A stretch of DNA of 64,000 bases from Streptomyces sp. DG2A-72 (GCF_030499575.1 NZ_JASTLC010000001.1:4674001-4738000); one strand, 5' to 3'. Positions 23,148 through 32,843 are shown, counted from the first letter of the stretch. Program-made: numbers and translations. The notes: generated by a model not told the origin, from the sequence alone.

Positions 23148-23885
23148 ATGAGCCCCGCCGATGGCGACCGTGACCCCCAGCGCATCCTGATCGTCGACGA
23201 CGAGCCGGCGGTACGCGAAGCTCTCCAGCGCAGCCTCGCCTTCGAGGGGTACGACACGGAGGTCGCGGTCGACGGCGCGGACGCGTTGGAGAAGGCGACG
23301 CTGTACCGGCCCGACCTGGTCGTCCTCGACATCCAGATGCCGCGCATGGACGGCCTCACCGCCGCACGCCGCATCCGCGGCGCGGGCGACACGACCCCGA
23401 TCCTCATGCTCACGGCTCGCGACACGGTCGGCGACCGCGTGACCGGCCTCGACGCCGGCGCCGACGACTACCTCGTCAAGCCCTTCGAACTCGACGAACT
23501 CTTCGCCCGCGTCCGCGCGCTGCTGCGCCGCAGCACGTACGCGGCTGCGGCTGGGGCGGGTGCCGCCCAGGACGACGAGGCGTTGGCCTTCGCCGACCTG
23601 CGGATGGACCTGGCCACGCGTGAGGTGACGCGGGGTGGGCGGCCGGTGGAGCTGACCCGCACGGAGTTCACGCTCCTGGAGATGTTCATGGCGCATCCAC
23701 GCCAGGTGCTGACCCGCGAGCAGATCCTGAAGTCGGTCTGGGGCTTCGACTTCGAGCCGTCGTCCAACTCACTCGACGTGTATGTGATGTACCTGCGCCG
23801 CAAGACGGAGGCGGGGGGCGAGCCGCGGCTCGTGCACACGGTGCGTGGGGTGGGGTATGTGTTGCGTCAGGGTGGCGCCGAGTGA
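23148..23885 (+). CDS. OmpR-family response regulator
   Basis: A 245-residue response regulator. The receiver domain carries the acidic pair in LIVDDEP (D17, D18), phosphoacceptor D61 ([12 protein letters not shown]), conserved Thr/Lys ([17 protein letters not shown]), and an OmpR winged helix (about 150-240, ending [10 protein letters not shown]). It resembles MprA/CutR-type regulators. Its ATG follows a GAGGAAC-like site. The stop overlaps the kinase start by four bases (GTGA), so the pair is coupled. The tandem repeats in the upstream protease promoter fit this regulator family. Confidence 0.93.
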   Translation: MSPADGDRDPQRILIVDDEPAVREALQRSLAFEGYDTEVAVDGADALEKATLYRPDLVVLDIQMPRMDGLTAARRIRGAGDTTPILMLTARDTVGDRVTGLDAGADDYLVKPFELDELFARVRALLRRSTYAAAAGAGAAQDDEALAFADLRMDLATREVTRGGRPVELTRTEFTLLEMFMAHPRQVLTREQILKSVWGFDFEPSSNSLDVYVMYLRRKTEAGGEPRLVHTVRGVGYVLRQGGAE

Positions 23886-25336
23886 GCAAGGTTGTACGGC
23901 GGTTCCGGTCGCTGCCGATTCGGGCGCGGTTGGCGATGCTGGTTGCGGCGGCGGTGGCGTTTGGGGTGGCGGCGGTTTCGGTTACCTGTTGGTTCATTGT
24001 GCAGGGGAAGCTGTATGAGCAGGTCGACGACGACCTCAAGAAGGCGTCGATGAGGATGCCCGGGCAGCTCCAGGACGCTCTCAACAGCTGCACCGAGACC
24101 CCGTATGGCAATGGGATCTTCCGGAACACCTACTCCCAATTGGTCCAGGAGGACGGGACCGTCTGCATCCTCCAGGACTCCGCGGCAACGGTGAAGGTCG
24201 CTGGGGCCGACAAGGACGAGATCAAGGACGGGGACACCGGCAAGATCTACTTCCGCAACGGTACTGCCGGGGACGGCACCGATGTGCGTGTGCTGGTCCG
24301 GCCACTGGGCGCCACCACCACCGCCACCGGGGACACCGGACCCAACGTCGGGCTCGTCGTAGCCGTATCCCTGAACAGCACCCAGAAGACGCTCAACGAG
24401 CTCGCCCTGATCCTTCTCCTCGTCTCCGGAGTCGGAGTAGTCGGCGCCGGAGCCGCGGGCCTGGCCGTTGCCCGCGCAGGCCTGCGCCCGGTCGACAAGC
24501 TCACCGAAGCCGTCGAACACGTAGCCCGCACCGAGGACTTGACCGTCCGCATCCCGGTGGAGGCTGACGCCGAAGACGAAGTCGCCCGCCTCTCCCGCTC
24601 CTTCAACTCCATGACATCCTCCCTGGCCAGCTCCCGCGATCTCCAACAGCAGCTCATCGCGGACGCCGGCCACGAACTCCGCACACCCCTCACCTCCCTC
24701 CGCACGAACATCGAACTCCTCACCCGCAGCGAGGAGACCGGCCGCCCGATCCCGGAGGCGGACCGCAAGGCACTGATGTCCTCGGTGAAGGCACAGATGA
24801 CCGAACTGGCGGCCCTCATCGGTGACTTGCAGGAACTGTCCCGCTCGGAGGGCCAGCGCGGCGAACGCGTCCAGGTGATCTCCCTGGAGGACGCGGTGGA
24901 GTCGGCCCTGCGCCGGGCACGGCTCCGCGGCCCGGAGTTGACGATCACGGCGGACCTTCAGCCCTGGTACGTACGGGCGGAACCGGCAGCCCTGGAACGC
25001 GCCGTCGTCAACATCCTCGACAACGCGGTGAAGTTCAGCCCCGAGGGCGGCACGATCGAGGTCCAGCTTGCGTCCGGCGTCCTCACGGTGCGCGACCACG
25101 GCCCCGGCATCCCCGCAGAGGAACTCCCCCACGTCTTCGACCGGTTCTGGCGCTCCCCGAGCGCACGGGCGATGCCGGGCTCGGGGCTGGGACTGTCGAT
25201 CGTGGCGCGGACGGTGCAGCAGGCGGGCGGCGACGTGACGCTGGGCCACGCGGAGGGCGGCGGCACCATCGCGACCGTACGACTGCCGGGGGCGCCAACG
25301 CCTCCGCCGGAGAGCCCGGCCAGCGCTTCCGGGTGA
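23882..25336 (+). CDS. Sensor histidine kinase, partner of the OmpR-family regulator
   Basis: A 484-residue membrane kinase. It has TM1 (about 15-40), an extracytoplasmic domain of some 130 residues, TM2 (about 174-198), HAMP, a dimerisation/phosphotransfer box with His264 ([15 protein letters not shown]), and an HATPase domain with N box [10 protein letters not shown]1 DHGPGIP and G2 GSGLGLSI. The sensor domain carries two cysteines (C70, C95) able to form a disulfide, as I recall from CutS-type kinases that monitor the state of the envelope. The gene neighbourhood (HtrA-like protease, regulator, kinase) indicates an envelope-stress circuit. The GTG start overlaps the regulator stop. Confidence 0.93.
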   Translation: MSKVVRRFRSLPIRARLAMLVAAAVAFGVAAVSVTCWFIVQGKLYEQVDDDLKKASMRMPGQLQDALNSCTETPYGNGIFRNTYSQLVQEDGTVCILQDSAATVKVAGADKDEIKDGDTGKIYFRNGTAGDGTDVRVLVRPLGATTTATGDTGPNVGLVVAVSLNSTQKTLNELALILLLVSGVGVVGAGAAGLAVARAGLRPVDKLTEAVEHVARTEDLTVRIPVEADAEDEVARLSRSFNSMTSSLASSRDLQQQLIADAGHELRTPLTSLRTNIELLTRSEETGRPIPEADRKALMSSVKAQMTELAALIGDLQELSRSEGQRGERVQVISLEDAVESALRRARLRGPELTITADLQPWYVRAEPAALERAVVNILDNAVKFSPEGGTIEVQLASGVLTVRDHGPGIPAEELPHVFDRFWRSPSARAMPGSGLGLSIVARTVQQAGGDVTLGHAEGGGTIATVRLPGAPTPPPESPASASG

Positions 25337-25414
25337 CTCGGGGCAGCCGGATGCCCTGGCTGAGCGGTGCGTACATCGGCGGCGGTGAAAGCCGTGGCTG
25401 TCGCTGCCTACAAT

Positions 25415-25485
25415 TGGCAGATTCGGGCCAGCCGCCACGGCCGTGACCATGCCCCGCACAGGTCGCGAGTGGCCCGGATCTGCCA
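25415..25485. repeat. Long inverted repeat, 16-base arms
   Basis: TGGCAGATTCGGGCCA (25415-25430) and TGGCCCGGATCTGCCA (25470-25485) are complementary at 15 of 16 positions with a 39-base spacer. Several TCGCGA-containing motifs follow. The stretch between the kinase gene and the gene remnant has no plausible intact gene; the repeat could be a leftover end of a mobile element or an operator. Confidence 0.5.
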
Positions 25486-25639
25486 GTCGCGAGACCGCTT
25501 CACCGCTCAACTCGCGACGGCAGGATCGCGACGATCCGATTGCCCGGCGTCTCCACGCCGCCGCCAGAAACGCCCTGACAGGACGGCCGGGCACCAGTCG
25601 GAGACCGCTGTTCTCAGGGCTGCTCTGAAGCTGCTGGGT

Positions 25640-25945
25640 CCCTGTGACGCCTTCGTGCTCACTGCTGCCAGCATCTCCCCCACTTCACGATCAACGAGTA
25701 CCTGAACGACGTCGTCCCGTTGTGGGAGCCGATCGGCCTCTGGGAGACCTTCCGGGGCTGGTGCGGTTACGCGCAGGCCTCCACCTGGTCCATCAAGGGC
25801 GAGCCCGTCCACACCTCCGAGTGGACCGGCAACCACGGCACGACGGAGGACAAGGTGACCTTCGTCAGCGGCTACAGCACCAAGACGTCCGTCAAGAAGA
25901 GGACAAGTGGCAGGAGAACCTCGACCCAAGTCCTGCGCGAAGTAG
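25640..25945 (+). pseudogene. Decayed gene fragment
   Basis: Frame-consistent, protein-like sequence without a start codon: HFTINEYLNDVVPLWEPIGL, then WETFRGWCGYAQASTWSIKG and PVHTSEWTGNHGTTEDKVTF. After SGYSTKTSVK the protein-like reading shifts frame (EEDKWQENLDP), and a further shift gives a short SCAK ending at TAG. Two frameshifts and the missing 5' part mark a remnant of a larger, probably secreted protein. I do not recognise the family. The region from 25337 to 25988 holds no intact gene. Confidence 0.55.
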
Positions 25946-25988
25946 GTGCTTTGCGGAGTGGGCCTGCGTCGAGCCGGCCCGCTCCGCA

Positions 25989-26345
25989 TCACGGCCCCGG
26001 ACGGTCGCGTCTGAGCACCAGGCCGGCGAACGCGGCGATGCTCGCGCCGAAGACCCCGGCCGCGAAGCCGGGGGCGTCGTGGTCCACCAGGTACTTCGTC
26101 AGCCAGAAGACCCCGGTGATGCCCGTGCCCGCGAGCACCGCGCCGAAGATCCGGAACCGGACCTCCACCCGGTCCATCCAACGCCGGTGCTCGTAGTCCG
26201 CCTCGATCTGTCTCAGCATCCGCTCGGCGCTGCCCGGCACGGCCGCCTCCCAGGAGGCGGCCTGCTGGTCGAGTGGAAGGTCCTGCCACGAGCTTCTGCT
26301 CTCGCCGGCCGGCCCCGGTCCGGGCGTGGGCATGGGGTCGGTCAT
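25989..26345 (-). CDS. Small membrane protein coupled to the pseudokinase gene
   Basis: A 118-residue protein. The N-terminal 60 residues are polar, with a helical segment (SAERMLRQIEADYEHRRWMDRVEVR); two hydrophobic helices follow (IFGAVLAGTGITGVFWLTKYL and FAAGVFGASIAAFAGLVL). Its ATG overlaps the stop of the kinase-like gene (ATGA), so it is the second gene of a two-gene operon and probably works with it at the membrane. No family recognised. Confidence 0.75.
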   Translation of the reverse strand: MTDPMPTPGPGPAGESRSSWQDLPLDQQAASWEAAVPGSAERMLRQIEADYEHRRWMDRVEVRFRIFGAVLAGTGITGVFWLTKYLVDHDAPGFAAGVFGASIAAFAGLVLRRDRPGP

Positions 26346-27712
26346 TCGCCGCCTCCCGCCGCACGGGTCCCGGCCGCCGGGGGCGGGCCGAGCCGGTTGT
26401 AGGCCTCGTGCAGATACGCGTCCCGTGTCGGCGGCAGCGGAGGCACGGCCGTACGAGGTCTCAGGAAGACGGCGGCGTCGGTGGCTCCCGCAAGGAGTGC
26501 CCTGCCCCGGCGAGGGGCGGCGCCGGAGCCGGTGGCCGTCGTCGTCGCGGTGGGGATCGCTTCCGAAGTCACCGGGCGGCGAACGGCATTGAAGACCGCG
26601 GCGCCGACCAGCGGCACCCACAGGCCGAGGAGCCACCACGGGCCGTCGAGTGACGGCAGTACGTCGACGAGAGCGCTGACCAGCGCGGCCACCGGGATTG
26701 CGATGAGGACGCCCATCAGCAGCCGGCTGTACTTCCTTCCCCCGGTGAGGCCGATGGAGCTTGCCGGCGGGTACGCCATCTGTGGTGGCGGCGGCAGGTC
26801 CAGCGTTCCGAACGCTATCGGTGCTCCCGGCATCTGGCCCGGTGCCTCGGCGCGTGCCCAGACGTCCGGTGGCTCCGCCAACTCCCGCAATGCTTCGGTC
26901 ACTTCGTCGGCCGTCGGCCGCTGGGTCGGGTCCTTGCCCAGCAGCCGCAGCAGTACGGGGGCGAGCGGACCGGCCCGGGACGGCGTCGCCGGCTCCTCGT
27001 GCATCAAGGCATGAAGGACCACCAGCGTGCTCCTGTCACCCTCCACGCTGAAGGGGTTGCGGCCCTCCACCGCCTCATACAGGACGACGGCCAGTGAGAA
27101 GAGGTCGGTGGCCAGGGTCAGCCGTCCGCCTGTTATCAGCTCGGGAGCCATGTAGCGGGCTGAGGCGGAGATCTCTCCGGACGATGTGAGCCGGGCCGGG
27201 TCCGGCAGAACCGGCATGGCCGGGTCGAAGCCGAGGAACAGAGCCCGCCCCTCCCGGTCGATGAGGATCCTCTCCGCGGTGAGGTGGCCCTGCGTCAAGC
27301 CCGCCCTGTGCACGGCGGTCAACGCCTCGAGCACGTCCAGCCCGATCCGCGCCACCCGCCCCGGTGGCAGCGGTCCCGACTCCCGCAGGACGTCGGCCAG
27401 CAGGCGGGCGCCCGGAAGATGCGCCATGACGACCCACAGTCCGTCGTGGTCGGACAGCACGTCGAACACGGACAGGATGTGCGGACTGTCCACCTGTCGC
27501 GCCAGCCGCCGGATCACCTTCAGAGCCCGCTCCCGTTCCGCGTCGTCCTCCGTCGGCTCCGTGGGCCAGTGGATCCTCCGCACCGTCACGGAGCCGCCCA
27601 GCACCGCGTCCTCCGCCGCCCACACCGTGCCGTGGCCGCCCGAGCCGATCCGGCTCGACAGCCGGTAGCGCCCCCCGACCAGCGATTCGGCTCCCTCTGT
27701 GCTCCCCGCCAC
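26342..27712 (-). CDS. Membrane-anchored Ser/Thr kinase-like protein, probably a pseudokinase
   Basis: A 456-residue protein with the Hanks-type kinase fold: glycine loop RIGSGGHGTVW (21-31), an APE-like MAPELI segment, and later a linker plus two membrane helices (about 332-380). The key catalytic residues are changed. The VAIK Lys is Arg (VTVRRI, R45). HRD-LKP-N reads QGH-LTA-R (141-148). DFG reads GFD (161-163). It should therefore bind partners or nucleotide without ordinary phosphotransfer. It lies in an operon with a small two-helix membrane protein. It may act as a scaffold or regulator of an active kinase encoded elsewhere. Confidence 0.85.
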   Translation of the reverse strand: MAGSTEGAESLVGGRYRLSSRIGSGGHGTVWAAEDAVLGGSVTVRRIHWPTEPTEDDAERERALKVIRRLARQVDSPHILSVFDVLSDHDGLWVVMAHLPGARLLADVLRESGPLPPGRVARIGLDVLEALTAVHRAGLTQGHLTAERILIDREGRALFLGFDPAMPVLPDPARLTSSGEISASARYMAPELITGGRLTLATDLFSLAVVLYEAVEGRNPFSVEGDRSTLVVLHALMHEEPATPSRAGPLAPVLLRLLGKDPTQRPTADEVTEALRELAEPPDVWARAEAPGQMPGAPIAFGTLDLPPPPQMAYPPASSIGLTGGRKYSRLLMGVLIAIPVAALVSALVDVLPSLDGPWWLLGLWVPLVGAAVFNAVRRPVTSEAIPTATTTATGSGAAPRRGRALLAGATDAAVFLRPRTAVPPLPPTRDAYLHEAYNRLGPPPAAGTRAAGGGE

Positions 27713-27880
27713 GACCTCACCCCTGCGTCGGACACCAGCCTCGCGTCAACTCCCTTGTACATCCCCAGAGTCCCGCACCCAACACCGCTGCCGAAACAAG
27801 CCTCCACCCCCGGCAACCTTTCCCTACGGAGCGGCAACTGATCTCTCGGACCATCCCCCCCGCACGGAACGGATCGCCGT

Positions 27881-29944
27881 ATGAGCGAGCAGCACAGCAA
27901 GCCCCGTCACCGCAGAAGCCGGAAAGCCCTCGCGGTCGGCGTTCCCCTCGCCCTCACCGCCGCCGGAACCCTCGCCTACGGCACCGACCTCGGCCTGTTC
28001 GGTGAGGACGCGCAGCGCACGGCCTCCGCCGCCGCGCCCGCCTGGGCCTCCGCCACCGCCGACGGCTTCGCCTCGGTCAACTCCCTCGGTCAGAATGGGA
28101 CTTATGGCGGGCGGGACGGCAAGACCGTCACCGTGAAGACGCTCGCGGACCTGGAGAAGTACGCGACCGCCGCCGAGCCGTACGTCATCGTCGTCGCGGC
28201 GACCATCAACATGAATCCCGTCGGGAAAGAGATCAAGGTCGCGTCCGACAAGACCATCGTCGGGGCCGGGACCTCGGGGCACATCGTCGGCGGTGGCTTC
28301 TTCCTCGGGTCCGGGGTTCATAACGTCATCATCCGGAACCTCACCATCCGGGACGCCTACCAAGGCATCTGGAACGACAAGGAACACGACTTCGACGCCA
28401 TCCAGATGGACGGCGCGCACCACGTCTGGATCGATCACAACGATCTGCGGCACATGGCCGACGGGCTCATCGACGTCCGCAAGGACAGCACCAACGTCAC
28501 CGTGTCCTGGAACAAGCTCAGCCAGAACAACAAGACCTTCGGCATCGGCTGGACCGAGAACGTCAAGACGGACATCACGATCCACCACAACTGGATCCGC
28601 GAGACCGAGCAGCGCAACCCGTCGACGGACAACGCCGCTCACGCGCACCTCTACAACAACTTCCTGGAGGACGTGGCCGGGACGGACATCAAGTCCTCGT
28701 ACGGCAACTACTCGCGCGGCGCGACCAAGATGGTCCTGGAGAACTCCTCCTTCCAGGGCATCAACAACCCCGTCATCAAGGACAGCACCGCGAGCATCGT
28801 GCAGCGCGGGAACGTCTTCTCCGGGACCAGTGGACGGAACGAGAGCGGGGGCACGGCCTTTGATCCGAAGACTTACTACGGCTACACGCTCGACCAGGCC
28901 GCGGACGTTCCGAAGCTTCTCAAGTCCGGTGCAGGGCCCCGCAGTTCCATCGGCACGACGACCGCCTCGACGACCGCTGCCGCGGCGACCACCCTCACCG
29001 TCGCCGCCGACGGGTCCGGCCAGTACCGGACCGTCCAGGCCGCCGTCAACGCCGTACCCGCCAACAACGCCTCCCGGGTCGTGATCTCGGTGAAGCCGGG
29101 GACGTACCGCGAGGTCGTCAAGGTCCCGGCCAACAAGCCGCACGTCACCATCCAGGGCAGCGGCGGCAGCCGTAAGGACACGGTGATCGTCTACGGCAAC
29201 GCGGCCGGGATGCAGAAGCCGGACGGGTCGGGGACGTACGGCACTCCGGGCAGCGCGACGATGTCCATCCAGTCGGACGACTCCCAGGTCCGCAATCTCA
29301 CCGTCACCAACGACTTCGACGAGGCCGCGAACCAGTCCCTCTCCGGCCACCAGGCGGTCGCCCTGCTGACCCAGGCCGACAAGGTCGTCCTCGACTCGCT
29401 GATCGTCAACGGCGACCAGGACACGCTGGAGCTGGAGACCGCGGCGCCGGACAAGCCCGGCCGCGTGTACGTGACCAACTCCTACATCACGGGCAACGTC
29501 GACTTCATCTTCGGCCGGGCGACGGCCGTCATCGACCGCTCGGTCATCACGCTCAAGAAGCGCTGGAACGGCACGTCGGCGGGCTACATCACGGCCCCGA
29601 GCACCCCGGCCGGCCGCAAGGGCCTCCTGATCAACCGCTCGACGGTCAACGGCGACGTCTCCGCCGCCACCTTCTTCCTCGGCCGCAACTGGCACCCCGG
29701 CGGTTCCACGACGGTCGACCCGCAGAGCACGGTCCGCGAGTCCTCCCTCAGCGCCGCGATCAAGTCCACGCCCTGGTCCGACATGGGCGGCTTCTCCTGG
29801 AAGGACGACCGGTTCGCCGAGTACAAGAACACCGGCCCGGGTGCGGGCGCCGCGAGCAGCGACCGGCCACAGCTGACCGACGCCCAGGCCGCCGGCCAGG
29901 AGGTCGCGGACTGGCTCGGCGACTGGAGGCCCACGGCGTCGTGA
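27881..29944 (+). CDS. Secreted bifunctional pectate lyase (PL1) - pectin methylesterase (CE8)
   Basis: A 687-residue two-domain enzyme. A basic, hydrophobic signal-like N-terminus (RRSRKALAVGVPLALTAAGT) is followed by a PL1 pectate lyase (about 45-350: TIVGAGTSGHIVGGG, the vWIDH motif HHVWIDHNDL, and ETEQRNP around the catalytic Arg), a Thr/Ala linker, then a CE8 pectinesterase (about 370-687: VVISVKPGTYREVV, GDQDTLEL, the catalytic NVDFIFGRA and FLGRNWHPGG). The esterase would remove methyl groups from pectin and the lyase cleave the product by beta-elimination, so both steps lie in one chain. It is a single gene preceded by 168 bases in which I see no clear promoter. Confidence 0.93.
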   Translation: MSEQHSKPRHRRSRKALAVGVPLALTAAGTLAYGTDLGLFGEDAQRTASAAAPAWASATADGFASVNSLGQNGTYGGRDGKTVTVKTLADLEKYATAAEPYVIVVAATINMNPVGKEIKVASDKTIVGAGTSGHIVGGGFFLGSGVHNVIIRNLTIRDAYQGIWNDKEHDFDAIQMDGAHHVWIDHNDLRHMADGLIDVRKDSTNVTVSWNKLSQNNKTFGIGWTENVKTDITIHHNWIRETEQRNPSTDNAAHAHLYNNFLEDVAGTDIKSSYGNYSRGATKMVLENSSFQGINNPVIKDSTASIVQRGNVFSGTSGRNESGGTAFDPKTYYGYTLDQAADVPKLLKSGAGPRSSIGTTTASTTAAAATTLTVAADGSGQYRTVQAAVNAVPANNASRVVISVKPGTYREVVKVPANKPHVTIQGSGGSRKDTVIVYGNAAGMQKPDGSGTYGTPGSATMSIQSDDSQVRNLTVTNDFDEAANQSLSGHQAVALLTQADKVVLDSLIVNGDQDTLELETAAPDKPGRVYVTNSYITGNVDFIFGRATAVIDRSVITLKKRWNGTSAGYITAPSTPAGRKGLLINRSTVNGDVSAATFFLGRNWHPGGSTTVDPQSTVRESSLSAAIKSTPWSDMGGFSWKDDRFAEYKNTGPGAGAASSDRPQLTDAQAAGQEVADWLGDWRPTAS

Positions 29945-29973
29945 CCCCCATGGCGTCCGTGGCCCTCGATCTC

Positions 29974-30900
29974 TCACGTCTCCGTTCGGTACATCAGGTC
30001 CGTCTCGTGGGTGACGAAGCCCAGTCGCTCGTACACCGACACGGCTGCCTTGTTGTCGGCGTCGACGTACAGCATCGCGGTCGGCAGGGCCTGCGCCGCC
30101 AGATGGCGCAGCCCGATCGTCGTCAGGGCCTTGCCCAGGCCGCCGCCCTGGGCGCCGGGACGGACGCCGAGGACGTACACCTCGCCCAGCCCTTCGGTCG
30201 CGTGGACCTTCGTCCAGTGGAAGCCGATCAGCTCGCCCTCGCGCTCCGCGAGGAAGAACCCGGCGGGATCGAACCACGGCTCGGCCATACGGTCGTCCAG
30301 GTCCCGCTGGGTGAGGGAGCCCTGCTCGGGATGGTGGGCGAAGGCGGCGGCGTTCACGGCGAGCCAGGCGGCGTCGTCCTGACCGGGGACGAAGGTGCGC
30401 ACGGTCACGCCGGGCGGGAGGACCGGATCGGGCAGGTCGAGGTCCGTCAACGGCCGCCGCATCTGGCGCAGTTCACGGAACAGGGTCAGCCCCAGCACCT
30501 GGGCCAGATGCCGCGCCGCCGAGTGACCGCCGTGCGCCCACACCCGTAGCCGCTTCCCGGACGCGGCCAGCAGCGCCGAGCCCAGCGCCCGCCCGTGCCC
30601 GTGCCCGCGGTGCGCGGGATGTACGACCAGTTCGGCGGCCGGCGCCTCCACCGGATCGGTGTCCTCCAGCTGGGCGTAGCCGACGAGTTCGTCGCCGAGG
30701 GTGAGGAGGAGATGGGCGATGCCCTCCCGTGCCCTGCCGCGCAGATACAGCCGCCCCTGTTCGGACACCGCCTGCTGCCCGTCGTGGTCCGTGGCCTCCG
30801 CCAGCAGCGCGAGTACGGATTCGGTCTGTTCCGGGGAGAGCACGGAGAAGGTCTCGATGGCGCGGGAGAGGGCCGGGTATGCCGTGTCGTCGCTGGTCAT
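29974..30900 (-). CDS. mshD: Mycothiol synthase
   Basis: A 308-residue double-GNAT protein that transfers acetyl from acetyl-CoA to Cys-GlcN-Ins, the last step of mycothiol synthesis. The N-terminal acetyltransferase domain has LVVHPAHRGHGHGRALGS; the catalytic C-terminal domain has VYVLGVRPGAQGGGLGKALT and the closing ALPTAMLYVDADNKAAVSVY with the ERLGF motif. The ATG follows TACCCT by seven bases (leaderless). It converges with the pectinase gene. Confidence 0.95.
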   Translation of the reverse strand: MTSDDTAYPALSRAIETFSVLSPEQTESVLALLAEATDHDGQQAVSEQGRLYLRGRAREGIAHLLLTLGDELVGYAQLEDTDPVEAPAAELVVHPAHRGHGHGRALGSALLAASGKRLRVWAHGGHSAARHLAQVLGLTLFRELRQMRRPLTDLDLPDPVLPPGVTVRTFVPGQDDAAWLAVNAAAFAHHPEQGSLTQRDLDDRMAEPWFDPAGFFLAEREGELIGFHWTKVHATEGLGEVYVLGVRPGAQGGGLGKALTTIGLRHLAAQALPTAMLYVDADNKAAVSVYERLGFVTHETDLMYRTET

Positions 30901-31022
30901 GAGTACGAGGGTACGGCGGCAACCAGGTCGTAACCCCGAAAACCCTGTCGCGCTACGCGCGTTGACTTTAGGCTGCCGCCCGACGGGACCACACCTACCT
31001 CAGCAGACCCACAGGGGAGCGC

Positions 31023-32843
31023 ATGCCAGCCACATCCCAGCCGCACCACCGCCGCAGACGCCGTACGCACGCACTTCTCGCAGCAGCAGCGGGACTGGCG
31101 ACCGCCGGTGCGCTGCTCGCGGCGATCCCGGCCGGGGCGGCACCGGACAGCAAGGGGGCGGGCCGCCATCTGCCCGGCCGCTACCAGGACGTCCAGCTGC
31201 TGTCCTTCAACGACCTGCACGGCAACCTGGAGCCGCCGTCCGGTTCCTCGGGCCGGGTCACCGAGGTGCACGAGGACGGCACCACGTCGACGATCGACGC
31301 GGGCGGCGTCGAGTACCTCGCGACCCATCTGCGTGACGCGCGCGAGGGCAACAGGTACTCGATCACCGCGGCCGGCGGCGACATGGTCGGCGCCTCCCCG
31401 CTGATCTCGGGCCTCTTCCACGACGAGCCCACCATCGAGGCGCTGAACAAGCTGAAGTTGGATGTGACGAGCGTCGGCAACCACGAGTTCGACGAGGGCG
31501 CCAAGGAACTGGCCCGGCTGCAGAACGGCGGCTGCCACCCCACCGACGGCTGCTACGCGGACGAGGAGTTCGAGGGCGCCGACTTCCCGTACCTCGCGGC
31601 GAACGTGCTGGACGAGAAGACCGGCAAGCCGATCCTCAAGCCCTACTGGGTCTGGAAGAAGAACGGCGTCAAGGTCGGCTTCGTCGGCGTGACCCTGGAG
31701 GACACCCCGGGTGTCGTCTCCGCCGAGGGGGTCAAGGGCCTGAAGTTCAAGGACGAGGTCGAGACGATCAACAAGTACGCCAAGGCGCTGCAGCGGCAGG
31801 GCGTGAAGTCGATCGTCGCACTGATCCACGAGGGCGGGGCCCCGGCTTCTTCCGCGTACAACTACGACTGCGACTCGCCCGGCGCCGGCGACGGCATCTC
31901 CGGCCCGATCGTCGACATCGCCAAGAACATCACCCCGCAGGTGGACGCGCTGGTCACCGGGCACACCCACGCCGCGTACGCGTGCACGATCAATGACCCG
32001 TCGGGCAAGCCGCGCACGGTCACCTCGGCCGCGTCCTTCGGCCGCCTCTACACGGACACCACGCTGACGTACGACCGGTGGACGGGTGACATCGCCCGTA
32101 CGGCCGTCAAGTCCGCGAACCACGTGGTCACCCGCACCGTCCCCAAGGCGACGGACATGACCGAGCTGATCGCCAAGTGGAACACCCTCGCCGCACCCAT
32201 CGGCAACCGCGCGATCGGCCACATCTCCGCCGATATCAGCAGTTCCGGTACGGAGTCCCCGCTCGGCGACCTCATCGCCGACGCCCAGCTGGCATACGGC
32301 AAGGAGCTGGACGCGGAGACCGACTTCGCGCTGATGAACCCGGGCGGTATCCGGGCGCCGCTGACCTACGCGGCCAAGGGAGCCGAGGGTGACGGTGTGG
32401 TGACGTACGCCGAGGGCTTCGCGGTGCAGCCGTTCGCGAACACCGTGAACCTGCAGGACTTCACCGGCGCCCAGCTGATCCAGGTGCTGAAGGAGCAGGT
32501 CAGCGGTACGAACGCCGCGTCGCCGAAGATCCTCCAGCCTTCGTCCGGGCTGACGTACACGCTCGACATGACGAAGGCCGGCGCCGACCGTGTCGTCACC
32601 GGCTCGATCAAGATCGACGGCACGGCCGTCGACCCGGCCGCCACCTACCGCGTCGCGACGAACAGCTTCCTCGCGGGCGGCGGCGACGGGTTCCCGACGC
32701 TGGGCCAGGGCACGAACGACCTGGTCGGCGCGGACGACCTGACCGCTCTCGAGAAGTACCTGACGGCCAATTCCTCGGCCACGGACCCGATCGCGCCGCC
32801 GAAAGCGGACCGGATCACGATCGTGAACCAGATCGTGAGGTAA
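31023..32843 (+). CDS. Secreted 5'-nucleotidase/2',3'-cyclic phosphodiesterase family protein
   Basis: A 606-residue secreted metallophosphoesterase. A twin-Arg-rich signal sequence with hydrophobic core (LLAAAAGLATAGALLAAIPAGA) is followed by the dinuclear-metal domain (SFNDLHGNLEP, GGDMVGASPLI, SVGNHEFDEG, VTGHTHAAYAC) and the C-terminal nucleotidase domain (ALMNPGGIRAPL, the substrate-stacking FAVQPFANT, TNSFLAGGGDGFP). It frees phosphate from extracellular nucleotides, which suits the phosphate genes further right. AGGGGAG lies ahead of the ATG. No clear PHO box seen. Confidence 0.93.
   Translation: MPATSQPHHRRRRRTHALLAAAAGLATAGALLAAIPAGAAPDSKGAGRHLPGRYQDVQLLSFNDLHGNLEPPSGSSGRVTEVHEDGTTSTIDAGGVEYLATHLRDAREGNRYSITAAGGDMVGASPLISGLFHDEPTIEALNKLKLDVTSVGNHEFDEGAKELARLQNGGCHPTDGCYADEEFEGADFPYLAANVLDEKTGKPILKPYWVWKKNGVKVGFVGVTLEDTPGVVSAEGVKGLKFKDEVETINKYAKALQRQGVKSIVALIHEGGAPASSAYNYDCDSPGAGDGISGPIVDIAKNITPQVDALVTGHTHAAYACTINDPSGKPRTVTSAASFGRLYTDTTLTYDRWTGDIARTAVKSANHVVTRTVPKATDMTELIAKWNTLAAPIGNRAIGHISADISSSGTESPLGDLIADAQLAYGKELDAETDFALMNPGGIRAPLTYAAKGAEGDGVVTYAEGFAVQPFANTVNLQDFTGAQLIQVLKEQVSGTNAASPKILQPSSGLTYTLDMTKAGADRVVTGSIKIDGTAVDPAATYRVATNSFLAGGGDGFPTLGQGTNDLVGADDLTALEKYLTANSSATDPIAPPKADRITIVNQIVR

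Noticed and set aside
22596..23885. A single 429-codon frame reading from inside the protease gene into the response regulator
   Set aside because: The first 184 codons are out of frame with the protease and Arg-rich; the regulator starts at its own ATG at 23148.
25337..25988. Possible insertion sequence
   Set aside because: There is an inverted repeat and decay, but no transposase-like sequence and no target-site duplication that I can see.
27824..30277. An 817-codon open frame opposite the pectinase gene
   Set aside because: The opposite strand encodes well-defined PL1, CE8 and MshD domains; this frame is rich in Gly/Arg/Val/Asp only.
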